A stretch of 64,000 nt of DNA from Phoronis australis (GCA_002633005.1 NMRA01000105.1:474010-538009), one strand, 5' to 3'; counted from the first letter of the stretch, positions 34,992 through 47,014 are shown. The notes: a model not told the origin generated them from the letters alone. A program made the numbers and translations.

Positions 34992-37835
34992 TGCTGTTTT
35001 TACAGTTGAACGTTAGTTTACATCATTTTACAGCTACCAGGGCTGGGTTGCATAAAACTTAACAGTTATGGGCTGGATAAGTTTGATAGTTGCATGACGT
35101 CAGATGCATTGTTCAACAATAACAACGTATCTCGTGATAATGCGATGTCATTGTTGCTATACGGCATATAACTTTTATGCAACTGGGCCCAGATGTATAA
35201 TTTATTTGCTTGCATGTAAATTTAGATTTACCAGCAGTGTAATTATACATTCAAGTGTATTGTGCTAATATGACAAAAATACAAACTGGAAATAAATACA
35301 TACAGGTATGTAAATTCGCGGTCTGGTTAAAATGAATCATATGAACGGGGCTTTTAACAAATGTAGGGCAGATATGTGTCGCCTTCCTTTTTTTCAGAGG
35401 CACTGACAACTACAAATTTATGCTTTAGGCGTTTTCAAGCTCGAGGCGAGCTCAAATTTGTTTCAGAAACAAATTATCCTGTTACTTTTAGTGGTTGTGG
35501 GTTGTTAGAAACTGGGTGTATCCTAGTAGGCGAGACCACAGCTCATGACATGCTGGTGTTATGTAAGATCTTGCGTTTTTTAGTATTTAACCTTAATTAA
35601 CCATCTGTTGTGCATCAGCTCCTGAAAGTAAATGGATGGCTATGTCAGAATGGCGAGTTGTGAGACTTGATGGTGCTTAAGTTCTCAGAATTATAAGTTC
35701 TTTAGTATAAGCTATGATTTTTCACTTGAGGTATCTCATGAGTGATTCACATCAGTTATCGCACGTCTGAGTCTGTGTTTGCTTTTTGTGTTACTGTTTG
35801 ACACACTAACGGCATAAGTGTTGCCGTTATGTGAATTGTACCATGTTATTTATTTTTGTATCGGTGCTATTCAAAAGAGGTGATTAGATACATTAAGGTC
35901 GCTTTATACTTGCTCATGCTTCACTAGCGTGCTAGCTTTGGGGATTTGGTGTTTACGTGTTCAGAAGTTACCCCATTATCTGGGCAAACAGGAATGGGGT
36001 TCTGAACATTTTTTGTCCAAATCGTCTAGCTGGTTACTTTTTTCACCAATCCTGCAATAGGTTGAAATTTCGAGAAATATTTTTGACAAAAAAATGTCAC
36101 CAAGTTCACAAGTACATGCCAGCACACTGGGAGGCATTCATCAGTCATGTGGACGTCTTACCAGGCATGTCAACCCTTCTCAGGACAACCAATGAAAATA
36201 TTGAAATAGTTTAAGGTGGCCTTTTTGTGCATTTTGTTTCTTGTATTAATGCGATTTAAGTTACTATGTTGTTCACTCGCTATTTACGGGTAAATGTTAT
36301 ATTTGGGAACTGTGTTTAAAACCACTGTCACCTTGCTCACAATACATGCCAAATGCAGCCTAATTGAACAAAATTACCCAGAATAGACTTTTAGGAAGCA
36401 ATGTAGGCTGATCACGTGAAAGAGGCGACTCTTAGCGCCACTGGACTGTACCAGGAGGTTCTTGGCAGCGGGTGGCACAGGGGAACATGCTTGACGTTTT
36501 GAAGACTTTTGCAGAAATATGCTTTTTTTAAATAAAAGTGAAATTGCCTCCTTAACCTCTAGAGACTGCTAGTATCTGGTCCCATGTGATCAGTCGCCAC
36601 ATTCCTACTTGAAAATCTCATTCCGTAACAGCCAAGTGCAATTCACGCATTACGACCGGTAATGACTCAGTTGCAGGTAGATTTCGTAAGAATGAGGAGT
36701 TTGAGTTCATTTTAGCTTTTTCGTGGTATTTGTCACGACAGGGAAACATGTTCATGTGATTGCTTTTGGTACAACTTCTCAAAATCTTTCATATTGCAAA
36801 GTTTTTAATGCTCTTATTTTGCAGCATCACCTTATTGATCTAATATTGTTTATTGAATCCATATCCTCAATGATCTTTATTAAGTCTTGATTTCGGTTGG
36901 TGTATTTTATCTTGACCGTCTTGCGGGGATATAAATTGGGCTTATTTTGGCTCGTTAGTGGTCTGTTGGCATTAAATTGGTACACTAAAAACTTGCTCCT
37001 CTCACAACATGTTAATTTTGTAAAATTGTGTCATTTACGAGTCTGTCATTTGTCCCAATTGTTCTTTCATTATCCTGTTGGTTGCTATTCAAATACACCA
37101 AGTGTATTTGCAAGTATGACAAATATCCATAGACTGCAGCATACAAATCATTTTTTCTTTTTCTTATTTTGAAGTTGGAAAGAGCAGAATTTGGGGCTAC
37201 TGTTAAACCATGCGAGTTATTCAGTAGGACAGCATTCTTTGAACTTGTTTTTGTATAAATAAATTCTTCATTAAACAAAGTCGTTGAAGTTTGTTCATAT
37301 ACAGTCGAACATTGTTACAACGTACTAAGTTTACATTGATACAAATGTTGTACAAACTTCAAAGTCCCGATTTCATCCAAGGTATTTCGGTGTTAGTTAC
37401 AATCGTTTACAGCGTACACTTCTACGATTACATCAATAAAACGTTCAAAATTTCCTGTCCCTTTTGGCCATCAGCTACGTTAACACCAGGGGTTGACTTT
37501 CTGACCTTAGTCTTAAGAATGTGCACACGCGATAGCGCCACAACTAAATATATATTGCATTGTTTGCTCTTGGCATGTGTACATATTGACTGGTCAAAAT
37601 TGCAAGTCATTGGCGCTCCCTGTGAGGTAATGCACAAGTCAACAGAATGATAGTTGCTTCAAAAACTCGACATCAGAGCCCATGTTGGCATAGACTAGAT
37701 ATGAGTTCCTATGATGTCGGGACGTGAATCCCAACAAATACCCAGCATAAAATGCAAAGAGCATTCGTGAAAGCCTGTTGTCCAAGAGTTTACAACTGGT
37801 CATTCAAGGTGTAAATGCGGTATAAAAAGTGTACC

Positions 37836-37902
37836 CTCGTTACAATGTACCATAAAATTAACTTGCAAATTCCGATGGTTCTTTCATGTACATTGTAACG
37901 AG
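37836..37902. repeat. 15-bp perfect inverted repeat, possible pogo/Tigger-type end
   Basis: CTCGTTACAATGTAC (37836-37850) and GTACATTGTAACGAG (37888-37902) are exact reverse complements. A related sequence, CAGTCGAACATTGTTACAAC, lies at about 37302 and resembles the start of pogo/Tigger-like elements, so 37302-37910 may be a decayed copy. Confidence 0.4.
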
Positions 37903-38681
37903 ATTTGACCACACCTTGTTTTGTTTTGGTTGGACAACCTTTCTGAGTGGCAAACGGAAAAGATCTCGTTTTAGTCCTTGCATAACAGAGAACACAACTT
38001 TTGGACATCAACGATTACAAATTGCAACTGTGGTGTTGTGACTGTTGTCTCTAACAAAAACAAAAAGCTCAGTGGTTGCTATACATATATTTACAACACT
38101 AAATGTGGCAAAATTGCTTACAAAAATACATCTAATTAGACAATACTAATTTTTAAAATTGAAACGAAATAAAAGTATGTATTACTTTAAAACAAAAAAT
38201 TTTTCGAGTTTGAAACTGAAGTTCGGCAAATATTTACCTCTGTTTAAAAAAACATTAATTGTACATCCCAGAATCTAGCACCGTTTCCAAAAATATTTAC
38301 TTTCAAAACCTAAACAGCCTCACATAATGCCTGACTAGTCCCATTTTGAAAAATTATCAGTAGAATCTATTAAGTTGAACCTTGAAGCACAGACCAACAC
38401 TACTCCAATAAATGAAAATTGTTCTGAGATATTTTTGCAATGTATACTACTAAACCACTATCGGTTGTCATTGGCAACTGAACCCCTTCCCCCAACTGAA
38501 AACGAAACCAACATGCAAGTTAATGAAAATATCCGCGGGCCAGTGACAATCAAAATTTACTAAAAAATTCACCAATCACATGTTCTGAAACTTTAAAGTT
38601 TACTTGAAACATGGTATGTGAATGGTTGATTTTGTCAAGTCTTGAGAAAAGATTGAATGCCCTAAGGACCAGGACAATCAA

Positions 38682-38926
38682 CAGGGCTTGGAATGGCCTT
38701 CGTCAAAAAAGAGGCAAATTTTCAGGTGATGTATAGTTCTACAAATAAATAGGCTTGGGTGATAGAGATAATTTTTGTGTTGCAAAACTTATCTGCAAGA
38801 AATGTTTTTTGCATGAATAAAGTCAAAATAGTGATAAAAAAGAGATGAAAAATCAGTAATCTGAAAATCAAATAAGAGGAAATCAAGAGAGGAAATCTCC
38901 TTAAAAGAGAAAAATTCCAAGCCCTG
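38682..38926 (+). mobile_element. MITE, CAGGGCTTGGAAT family, copy 2, with TSD AATCAA
   Basis: Terminal inverted repeats CAGGGCTTGGAAT and ATTCCAAGCCCTG are perfect over 13 bp. AATCAA flanks both ends (38676-38681 and 38927-38932). The 245-bp interior is collinear with copy 1. Confidence 0.85.
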
Positions 38927-39552
38927 AATCAACTCCCTACTTTTTTCGGGCAACTTGTGAAACAGCATGTAACTCGCCACTCATTTTCAAGAGCATTGCA
39001 AATAAAAAAGTACATACGCGATGTATATAATACATAGAAACATTCTGAGATCTTTTGGCACCTTAACACAAGTCCAACTATGCAGGATTACCTAGGGCTT
39101 CTAACTTTATCTGCTGGACAACTTTGATTGTTGCACAAGTTCAACGACAAGGGCAAGCTGACAAGTGGTCACAAAGCATTGTAGTTGTGCACTGTTCAAG
39201 GCTTCATTTCTTTTTGAATTATGTGAATTACGCCTCTTATATTGGAAACAACAGTTCCAACAAAGATTACCCAACATAGAACTGAAGCTGTTAAAGTTGG
39301 GAAGGGATCTCTACCCCTGTGATAATCTGAAGTGTCATTAAACTCATTACAGCCCCGATATTCTGAGTGACAAAAAAAATAAAATCTAACGGAAATTGTG
39401 AGTCCCAATTCATACGTGTGAAAGACTCGCTTTAGGTTTTGTTTTTCAAAGAGGTGAACAAGTAAAAAATGCAGTTTTAACTTTTATGCAATTAGACCCT
39501 GCTTTGCAAATATTACATGAAATTTGAGAGCCATTTTGTCAAAAGACGGGCA

Positions 39553-40554
39553 CTATGGCGATGCTGTGCACTGTCCATAGAACAACATGTAAGCATTCTC
39601 CTGCACGAGAGAACTCTGCATCTCAACTGCGATATCAACGAGCTCCACTCGATCATCGTCAAACCTATACCACTTCCCATCCACTGCCTTACAATAAGCA
39701 ATGTAGTGCCCGCTGCTCGTACTCTCTGCCCCCAGGTGGAGACACATTCCGTACAAGTCGTACACGAAAGAACTGTCTACAGCAGTAAGATCCTCACGAT
39801 TTGTTACAGTGTCATAGACAAGTGTGCGCAAGTCCAGACCCTGTAATGGGAAGTCGACAGGCGTGTGTACTTTTAGAGGTAGTCCATTGAAAGGGTTGAG
39901 GCGGAATCGCAACAACTGAATGACAATACACGGCGGTAAATGCCGGAGTAAGGATCTCCGTTGGCCATCCGTGAGTCTATGTTTTCCATTCACCAACTTA
40001 TCACCACCTGAGGGATCGTAATCTATCGGTGTCGACATTCTGAACGTTGAATCATTCAGACCACCCTCTCGTGGCGAGTCCGAGTGCTGGATAGGCGACA
40101 TAAGCAAGCTAGGGCCAGAGGGAGATAACTCTGACGCATGGACTCCAGGCATAGGCGTACTGTTGGCTCTGGCCCGCTCCGCTGACCTCTGACCCACCAT
40201 GGGAGTGGAAGAGACGGTGGCCTGAAAGGGCGTCAAGCTGCAGTTTGGACAACGCAGTCCTTCAGTTCCATACAACTTCTCTATGACTCCAAACTTAGTC
40301 AGACAGTCATCCAGACTGACATGACCGTCTTTGTCCACTACACTCAATATGGGTACTGGCAGAACATTGAAGGTCTGTATGCTGACCGACACGCGGTTGC
40401 ACTCAACACAGTGCCGAGACTCCACTATTTGACCAGTGAACTGGTCGTCGACGACTGACGAGTTCTCATGTTTGTAGGTCAACCATTCGAGATCCGACAA
40501 CCTCTGTATGGGCTCAGCATATGTGATATTTTGGAGACCATGGGCCTGGTCAAT
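39553..40554 (-). CDS. Membrane USP exon 5: zinc finger, His box and stop
   Basis: The acceptor is cattcattacag at 40555; the open frame extends a little further upstream, but that part is intronic by splice signal and by homology. It encodes residues 414-746: QFTGQIVESRHCVECNR, RCPNC, a Ser/Pro-rich insert, LPPCIVIQLLRF, GHYIAYC and ENAYMLFYGQ, then TAG. Confidence 0.95.
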   Translation of the reverse strand: MDQAHGLQNITYAEPIQRLSDLEWLTYKHENSSVVDDQFTGQIVESRHCVECNRVSVSIQTFNVLPVPILSVVDKDGHVSLDDCLTKFGVIEKLYGTEGLRCPNCSLTPFQATVSSTPMVGQRSAERARANSTPMPGVHASELSPSGPSLLMSPIQHSDSPREGGLNDSTFRMSTPIDYDPSGGDKLVNGKHRLTDGQRRSLLRHLPPCIVIQLLRFRLNPFNGLPLKVHTPVDFPLQGLDLRTLVYDTVTNREDLTAVDSSFVYDLYGMCLHLGAESTSSGHYIAYCKAVDGKWYRFDDDRVELVDIAVEMQSSLVQENAYMLFYGQCTASP

Positions 40555-43500
40555 CTGTAATGAATGGGCAGACTTAAAATGACGAGTTACCTTGCTTACA
40601 CAACTCACCACACTGCTGTTAAGTGATGAACAGAAGAAGTCGAACCGTCAAGTATTGACTGGCCCAATGAACACTGTAATGGTCCCCAGGTTTCATATCC
40701 ATCGTACAAAATTTTCCATGAGATTCTTTTTATTCAGTTTCCTGTTTTGTGTATACACACTATGTGTCATTATCCAGGTTTTCCAAGAGAGGCAACCACG
40801 GCAACTATAGTCACATGACCTCAACTCCCAAATAGATTTGACAACTTTTTTTTATGCTGATAGTAAAAACCAATGCATGAACATTACAGAGCTCAGTATC
40901 CAAAACAGACTCCAAGAAAGAGTCAGGTAAGCAATTGCCTGCTGGGTAGATGGCACTATCCGTTTGCTTGTATCTATGGTAAATGTATCTTCTGGCTGCT
41001 TGAAATGCTTATAAAATTAAGAAATCTCTGCAGACTGCAAATGAAAAACAGCTGCTAGTGATGCTTTGGATAACCGATATCCCACAATCCTTTATGTATA
41101 TAATGCCTCGCACTACACATAAAAAGGTACAAGTGAAATGAATGGCATTAAGAAAAGATTTCATGTTCCTACACCAGGGGGCACCGCCCATACAACATTT
41201 TATTACTCTGTCTACCCACAATGTTTACTGTCAGAATAAAGCATGATTTACAAATTGCAAGTAACCCTGCTTGTAAATACCAATTGCACCGAATGGCAAA
41301 CGTGCATTTCTAAAGCAATATTGTTGAGAAAAAGTAAGGGCGAGAATGTAAGTCACAATGAGTGGAATGTAACTTACTCAAAAAGAATTAATTCTAGGCC
41401 AAACGGGAGGGCAACTAAATTTTCTTAAAGCCCAATTCACCAACATCTTTCAAAAGCCAAATTCATTCTTATAAAGAAATAGATAGTTTCCAAACCAGTT
41501 TTGACTTGTTGCTGAAATAAGATTAGGAACTGAGTTTGAAAAAACAACGCAACTTGTTTGAAATTGTGAGAAATTAGTTTGTTGCTAAACAGCTGATGCT
41601 GAGTGAGAACCTGGCATAAGTGCCTGTACTGCAAAACATTGTATTTAGACCATGGCCATAATTAGAAGGTTTTACAATAGGTTAGTTTGGCAATTTCTGA
41701 CAAGTTTTACCATTGTGAAAACACTGGAGACAATTTCAAGTGCAGCAAATTTTCAGACACCAGTTCCAGACAAAGTTTAGAAAGTAAGCAAGTCACACAA
41801 ACCTACCTCCCTACGGCACGCATTCTTCAGTTCCTTTATTCTCTCAGCATCTAAGTCGCCGTAGATGAAGCGCAGCACCTCTAGGGATGAGCTGTTGAAC
41901 TTCCGCTTCACACCTGTAGTTCAGTAAACCAATGAGTGAGTGACAGGTTCTCATATACTGACAGACACACAACTGTGAAAGCCTCTACTACAATGAAACC
42001 TCTTACTTTTAACAATCTCTTGTATGTGAGTCAGTAAAACTTGACAAATAAATTAAAATTCTTTAGTATTTTCTACTGGAGACCAGCATTTTTGTGCTAA
42101 AACAAATTTAGCCAGTCCTCCTCCTATGAACTCCATGTAGTGTTTGGTCACAGAACCAGCCTACTAACACCATCAGGAACCAGGGTCTAATTTTACTCGA
42201 AATCGAACTTAACATTATTTATAGCATTTTCTATTCTACTTTTGTGATAACTCGCAATAAGTGTCTATTATTCAAGTGGTCCAGTACATACATGGATAAC
42301 ATTCTAAACCTGGTTTGCACTTGATGGCCCTAGCATTAATGCTGGAAGTTCGAGCCTAAACTTGAAATTTCAGTTTTTACTTGAAATCTCGCATTTTTAC
42401 TTGAGTTTGTAGTGCGAATCTAGGGGTCATCAAATGCAAACTTGGACTAAACATAAACCGTGTACTCAAGCACAAACTAATAGCTACTTATCTTGAGTTC
42501 CCACAAAAGCAGAACAGAAAATGTCAAAGTAATTTCCAGTTCAATTTCAAGTTAAAAGATTAGACCTCGAGTCCTAGTGCTAGGTCAAAGAATAAGACTA
42601 TGTCCAAACAAATTCGTTTTGAGCGTGGTCTCGACCAACAATGGACTGAAAGTTCTTCCCACGCTCAGAAATAACTTAATCTGAGCAGAAACAAGCAGTG
42701 ATCAATTTTACAGTGGTCAGTGGTTGAAATCAAATAAGTGAACTAAGATAGCAGCTTTAATTTTATGCATTTTAACAAAAAAAGCAGTGGTGCATATGGA
42801 CACCAGGATCTCTCACTGTCCTTCTCCCAATACACCTTCTAAACAGTCCAAGTGTGCAAAAACACACACACACACACACGAACACACACACGCGAACACA
42901 CACACACACGAACACACAAACACACACACACGANNNNNNNNNNNNNNNNNNNNNNNNNNNNNNNNNNNNNNNNNNNNNNNNNNNNNNNNNNNNNACACAC
43001 ACACACGAACACACACACACACGAACACACACACACGAACACACACACACACATACAATTTTAAGTAGTGGTGCACAAGCCCCGAAACAAAATTATGACG
43101 TTTCAGCTGGAGACCTCTTCACATTAGTGGGAGTTACAAATGTATGCTCCAAACTGATACTCACCTTTCTTTTCAGTTTTAAAGGCATCGCTCAGGTTTT
43201 CCAACAACCACATTAAGAATTCTGCAGCATCCTGTTGAGTACCGGGAGAATTGAAAAAGAGGCTGCAACCAGCATTCGCAGCAGAGTCACAGAAGTCTTG
43301 CAACTGGAGCACGCGCTGACCGCAGGTTCCTGGCGCCATGTTCAAATTGTATAATAACTCTGTTGATGCCGATGACAAAATCGAAAGTTTGAGGTCGGAA
43401 CAACTTAGCTCAGTCAATGAACCAACCAGGTTCTCAACAAAATGTTTGCTTCGAGCTAAGCACTGCAAAGAGGAAATGGCAAAACACGTGTTACCAGCAT

Positions 43501-45550
43501 TCCATATGCCTGGCGGCAAAGTTGTCGAGTTGTAGCCCATCACTGACATAACTCTTGATTTAACAATGCTGGCTGTATCAGTCAACTGTTTGAACACTGG
43601 TCCTTTATGTACTTTTGTACGGTAATGGTTCGGTACGGGTTTTGACACTGATTGCTGACTAAAAGCATTTCGGTGTATGACTGAGTTTTGCTGTGGAGTC
43701 TTAGAGTACACAGAAGGCCCAGTGGACACCAGCACGGGCTTCTCAAATCCCGATGGTGTCACATTAACATTGGGGGGAGGCATCTGGTCAGACCGCGGTG
43801 TCACAGTAGTCGGTTGACGGTCAAACTTGGGCAAGATGCTGCCGCGCTGATATGTGAATTGACCAGGCCGACCAGTTTGGGTGGTTACGTTAGGCACATA
43901 AGGTATGGAGATAGTTGGGTAAGGCTGGTTGCCATAGAGACGCGTCCTCTCGCGATGCTCTTCCATGCTCTCCTCGTGCTGTTGAAACTCGTCCCATTTG
44001 GTTGCCAGCTACAAAGGAAAAAATTAAATGCGATTCGCATCGAAATAGAACCAGATGTCATGATGAGGTAATCTTAACTGAAGAGAGATAATCACTAAAG
44101 GCATATATTCATTAAAGGGAGATATACTAAAGGGAGTAAATAACTAAAAGGAGATAATAATTACTGTACAGCTACAAAATATTCACAGAAGGGAGAATCC
44201 TATTCACTGAAGGGAGATAACAATAACTGTACAGCCAGATAATATTCACAGAAGAGAGAATCCCATTCACTGAAGCTAGACTGAAGGGAGATAAACACTA
44301 AAGGGAGATAATAATCACTAAAGAGAGATAATATTCACTAAACGGGGATAATAATCCCTGTACCGCTAGATCAGATTCATGGAAAGGAGAATCTTATTCA
44401 CTGAAGGAAGATAACTTTCGTGGAGCGACTTAGTCCTCACAACATGAGTCACAAAAAAAAAAAAACTATCACTCTTGTTGCTCTATTTATAGCCAGGAAG
44501 CTGCATGTGTATTTTATAATCCAATGGCTGAAGTTGACACCAAGTAAGTGCACAGCATTAAGACATGCTTTACCTGTGTCCACCAGTAGCTGAAGTCGAC
44601 TCGGCCGTGCACCTGGGTATAGAGTAGTGTGACGGAGGTAAGGAACATCAACAGGTAGGGGACGTGGTGAACAATATAGACACCAATAGACAGGAACAGC
44701 AGAGCGCCGGCCTCCAGCAGCCAGATTGTTCGCTTCTCGTCAACAGTGCTGTGAACAATAAGCAGTAAAGGTTGACGTCATCACAAAAGGTGACCAAGTT
44801 ATTACTGTCTTTGTATTAGGAGACTTAGGCAAAAACTCTACCATAGTTGGCAATGGTAAAATATGATATCCAAACTGAAGAACCAGACCACCTTTTTTAA
44901 TCTTACAGGAAATTACGAGGATATGATACTCTGTGAACAGCTAATTTCCGACTCGAGTCCAAAATCCCCCACAATCTCATATCACACCAGTAAGGGATAA
45001 ACACAGACGATTAGGAAATGTTGTCTGAGCACGAGCCATGAACCGCTCCTTCCATTTTTTCCCAAACAATGCTACCTTACATATGTCTACTTCTTGTAGC
45101 ACTTTTGAGTGTGTGCTCCAGTTTGTACCGTTGTACATGGTTATTTTTGATTTTTACCTGGTCGCCGCTGAACAAAATATGAGGTCTGAATTTAGTTTTC
45201 TAGTGAGTTCCAGGAAAACAGACTTTCCCATATTTCGAAATGAGATGGCAATTTCTAAATCATAATGTATGCTCAAGACTTATGGAGTATAAAATTACTA
45301 CATTAGTTTCACTGAGTGGCACAGTTGTAATTTCATGTCCAAACCAACAAGAGTCTCACTCTTAGCTACAACAAATAACATTGAATAACAACGTAATTTT
45401 GATGAACACTAATTTAGATGTATCTCAAGCACTTTACCTGGCTTCTCTTAAAGGTGATTTTGCCACGCCGTCAACCAGCACAAAGAGAATGAAGTCCATT
45501 GCTACACAAAGCATCCCATTAAACAGGTACACTAAATAATCGTAAACCAT
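39553..45550 (-). CDS. Ubiquitin-specific protease with three N-terminal membrane segments, complete, 5 exons
   Basis: Minus-strand exons 45550-45438, 44748-44574, 44008-43165, 41913-41807 and 40554-39553 join in phase to 2241 nt: 746 residues plus TAG. Hydrophobic stretches at about 5-27, 46-64 and 66-82 suggest a multi-pass anchor. A Pro/Ser/Thr/Gln-rich linker runs to about 255. The USP domain then follows: catalytic Cys271 in NAGNTCF, QQDAAEFL box, two CxxC pairs (HCVEC, RCPNC) of the zinc finger, LPPCIVIQLLRF, catalytic His696 in SGHYIAYC, Asp712 after WYRF, and a closing NAYMLFYG. The triad is intact, so it should cleave ubiquitin conjugates. About 100 Ser/Pro-rich residues follow the second CxxC pair. 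I cannot assign it to a human USP; USP30 has one N-terminal membrane span but its sequence does not match. Confidence 0.93.
41807..41913 (-). CDS. Membrane USP exon 4: catalytic-domain linker
   Basis: The acceptor is tgaactacag and the donor GTAGGT. Exactly 35 codons plus the completion of a split Gly encode RFIYGDLDAERIKELKNACRR, which continues the helical part of the USP fold. The join into exon 5 is phase 0. Confidence 0.88.
42858..43053. repeat. (AC)n microsatellite with GA interruptions, containing a 61-base gap
   Basis: (AC)4-6 blocks alternate with CGAACAC in membrane USP intron 3. N fills 42934-42994. All frames of His/Thr or Val/Cys repeats across it are artefacts of the repeat. 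Confidence 0.97.
43165..44008 (-). CDS. Membrane USP exon 3: linker, Cys box and QQD box
   Basis: The acceptor is tttcctttgtag and the donor GTGAGT. It encodes residues 97-377: a charged segment, a low-complexity linker rich in Pro, Ser, Thr and Gln, then the USP Cys box and QQDAAEFLMWLLENL. The exon is much longer than its neighbours. Confidence 0.94.
44090..44420. repeat. Minisatellite of AAAGGGAGATAATAATCACT-like units in membrane USP intron 2
   Basis: Units such as TTCACTGAAGGGAGATAA and TAAAGGGAGATAATAATCAC recur at irregular spacing, with a longer period marked by CTGTACAGC and AGAATCCTATTCAC. It fills more than half of the 565-bp intron. Confidence 0.8.
44574..44748 (-). CDS. Membrane USP exon 2: membrane segments 2 and 3
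   Basis: The acceptor is tgttcacag and the donor GTAAAG. After the charged VDEKR it encodes two hydrophobic stretches around an HHVP turn, which suggests a re-entrant or helical hairpin, then the aromatic YWW. It ends in phase 0. Confidence 0.88.
45438..45550 (-). CDS. Membrane USP exon 1: start and membrane segment 1
   Basis: The ATG is at 45550-45548; an in-frame TAG at 45571-45569 rules out an upstream Met in this exon. It encodes 37 residues, including a hydrophobic run from Tyr to Val (about 5-27), and ends at donor GTAAAG with two bases of a Ser codon that exon 2 completes. Confidence 0.85.
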
Positions 45551-46861
45551 CGTCAAGATAATTAAAAACTAAATACACTATAGAAAAAGTCAACGGACAT
45601 TAACAACCCTTTCAAAAATGGCAAACATATGTACGCAGTTCACGGTAATCCACGGTATTCCAATGGCAATGGCACCCATCCGGCTACTCAGAAACTGAAA
45701 TTACTGAACTTCCCGAGCCGGTGCACCTGCAATCGGTCCTGTTTTCAGGCCGATTTGCGACGCAAACAGTGAGCATGCAACTCAGAATTCAGATATATGC
45801 TATCTTAACATTCTGGGCTGTTTCCCGGAAAGTTGACACATGGTTTGTTGAAGGCCCGGTTGCACAGTACCGGTAAATGTGAAGCATTGATGTCCCAATA
45901 TTCAAAATTAGGTGAATAATGGCGGTACTTGTACTGCGCAAGCGCAGACTATTTAGCGCTGCCTGGTGACCGTTAAAAACACTAAGGCCGTCAACCAGCG
46001 CCACCTGTCCTTTCAATATGTACCCCAAATCAAATTAATTTTGACCAAGCTGGAATTCTAACCTTCGACCTCATTTTCACTCTCCAAAATAGAAGAAACT
46101 AAAACCGATGTTTTTGATGTTCCATCTACTCAACTCAGAGCTGGTTAAGATTTTACCCCCGAGCCTCCGTGTTTTCTCCAGATTTCGTAATTACCCCCAG
46201 TAGAAGATTCTTGTGTTACATTTGTGCCCCCGAGGGATTGACTTCGGCAGCACATCTTTTTGGCGTCCTAAAGAACAAAACCATGCCCTAGAGGAGTAAC
46301 TCGCGGAACATTTTCTAAAAATTACACTTTTCTTGAAATTTTGTTGAAATACCGATACCCAAGGTTCTGCCTACCAAGAGTTTGCCCCCTATGGCGGGGG
46401 TGCAAAATTGGCGATGTCCACGGAAGCTGAAATGGTGGAATTAAGGACAATATGGGGGCAAACGTTTGGCGATGTTAAAATAATTCGTGCCCCCCCCCCT
46501 CCAGGTCTGGAAATATTACTGAAGCGATTTGAATGCATTATGTATCACGTATCGCACATATGCAATACGTACTAGTGGATACATATCCAATTCTCAATTC
46601 ACACTGCATGATAATTCAGCCCACACAACATACGCCCAGGGGCCTGTTTCAAGCAAAGTGACTAAGTAATGTTCATCGATGTACTAAACATTGAAATGAA
46701 AGAACATTTACACTAAACATATTTATTAATGTAAGTATGCAATACATATGTAGAAAGTTTCTAATTCGGATTGTTCAAAGTAAATAATATCTAACACAAA
46801 TTTTATGCTTTGAAAAGTACGTCTATTCTGACACAAATATGTCCATTTTGATCCATTGTCA

Positions 46862-47014
46862 GGGGCGGATCCAGGGTTTTGAGTTAGGGGGGCAGTGCAC
46901 AGTACTAACCAGAATTTTGCGCGTCAGACATTAACACCCTGAACTACCAAGTGGAAACTGGGAGAATTTTAGGGGGCGGGGGCGCATGGCTCCCTTGCCC
47001 TTCCTAAATCCGCC
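46862..47014 (+). mobile_element. MITE, GGCGGATCTAGG family, full-length copy
   Basis: The left end GGGGCGGATCCAGG is mirrored by CCTAAATCCGCC at the right. The interior is G-rich, with GTCAGACATT and a block ending in TTGCCC. It shares ends and interior with 56360-56517 and with two left-half copies near 48250 and 49706. Confidence 0.7.

Larger units (their letters stand above)
33380..39552. other. Convergent intergenic interval with both 3' ends
   Basis: It starts with the klhl12 3'UTR and ends downstream of the USP stop. It holds the single-N duplication, the possible pogo-like fragment and MITE copy 2. An AATAAA occurs near 34498 and again in the duplicate, but I cannot tell which poly(A) site is used. 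35000-37290 shows nothing recognisable. Confidence 0.6.

Noticed and set aside
42772-43216. Several His/Thr and Val/Cys repeat frames
   Set aside because: They are translations of an (AC)n microsatellite across a gap in a USP intron.
45789-46028. 79-codon frame upstream of the USP gene
   Set aside because: It overlaps interspersed repeat-like sequence and has no splice link to the USP start, which has its own upstream in-frame stop.
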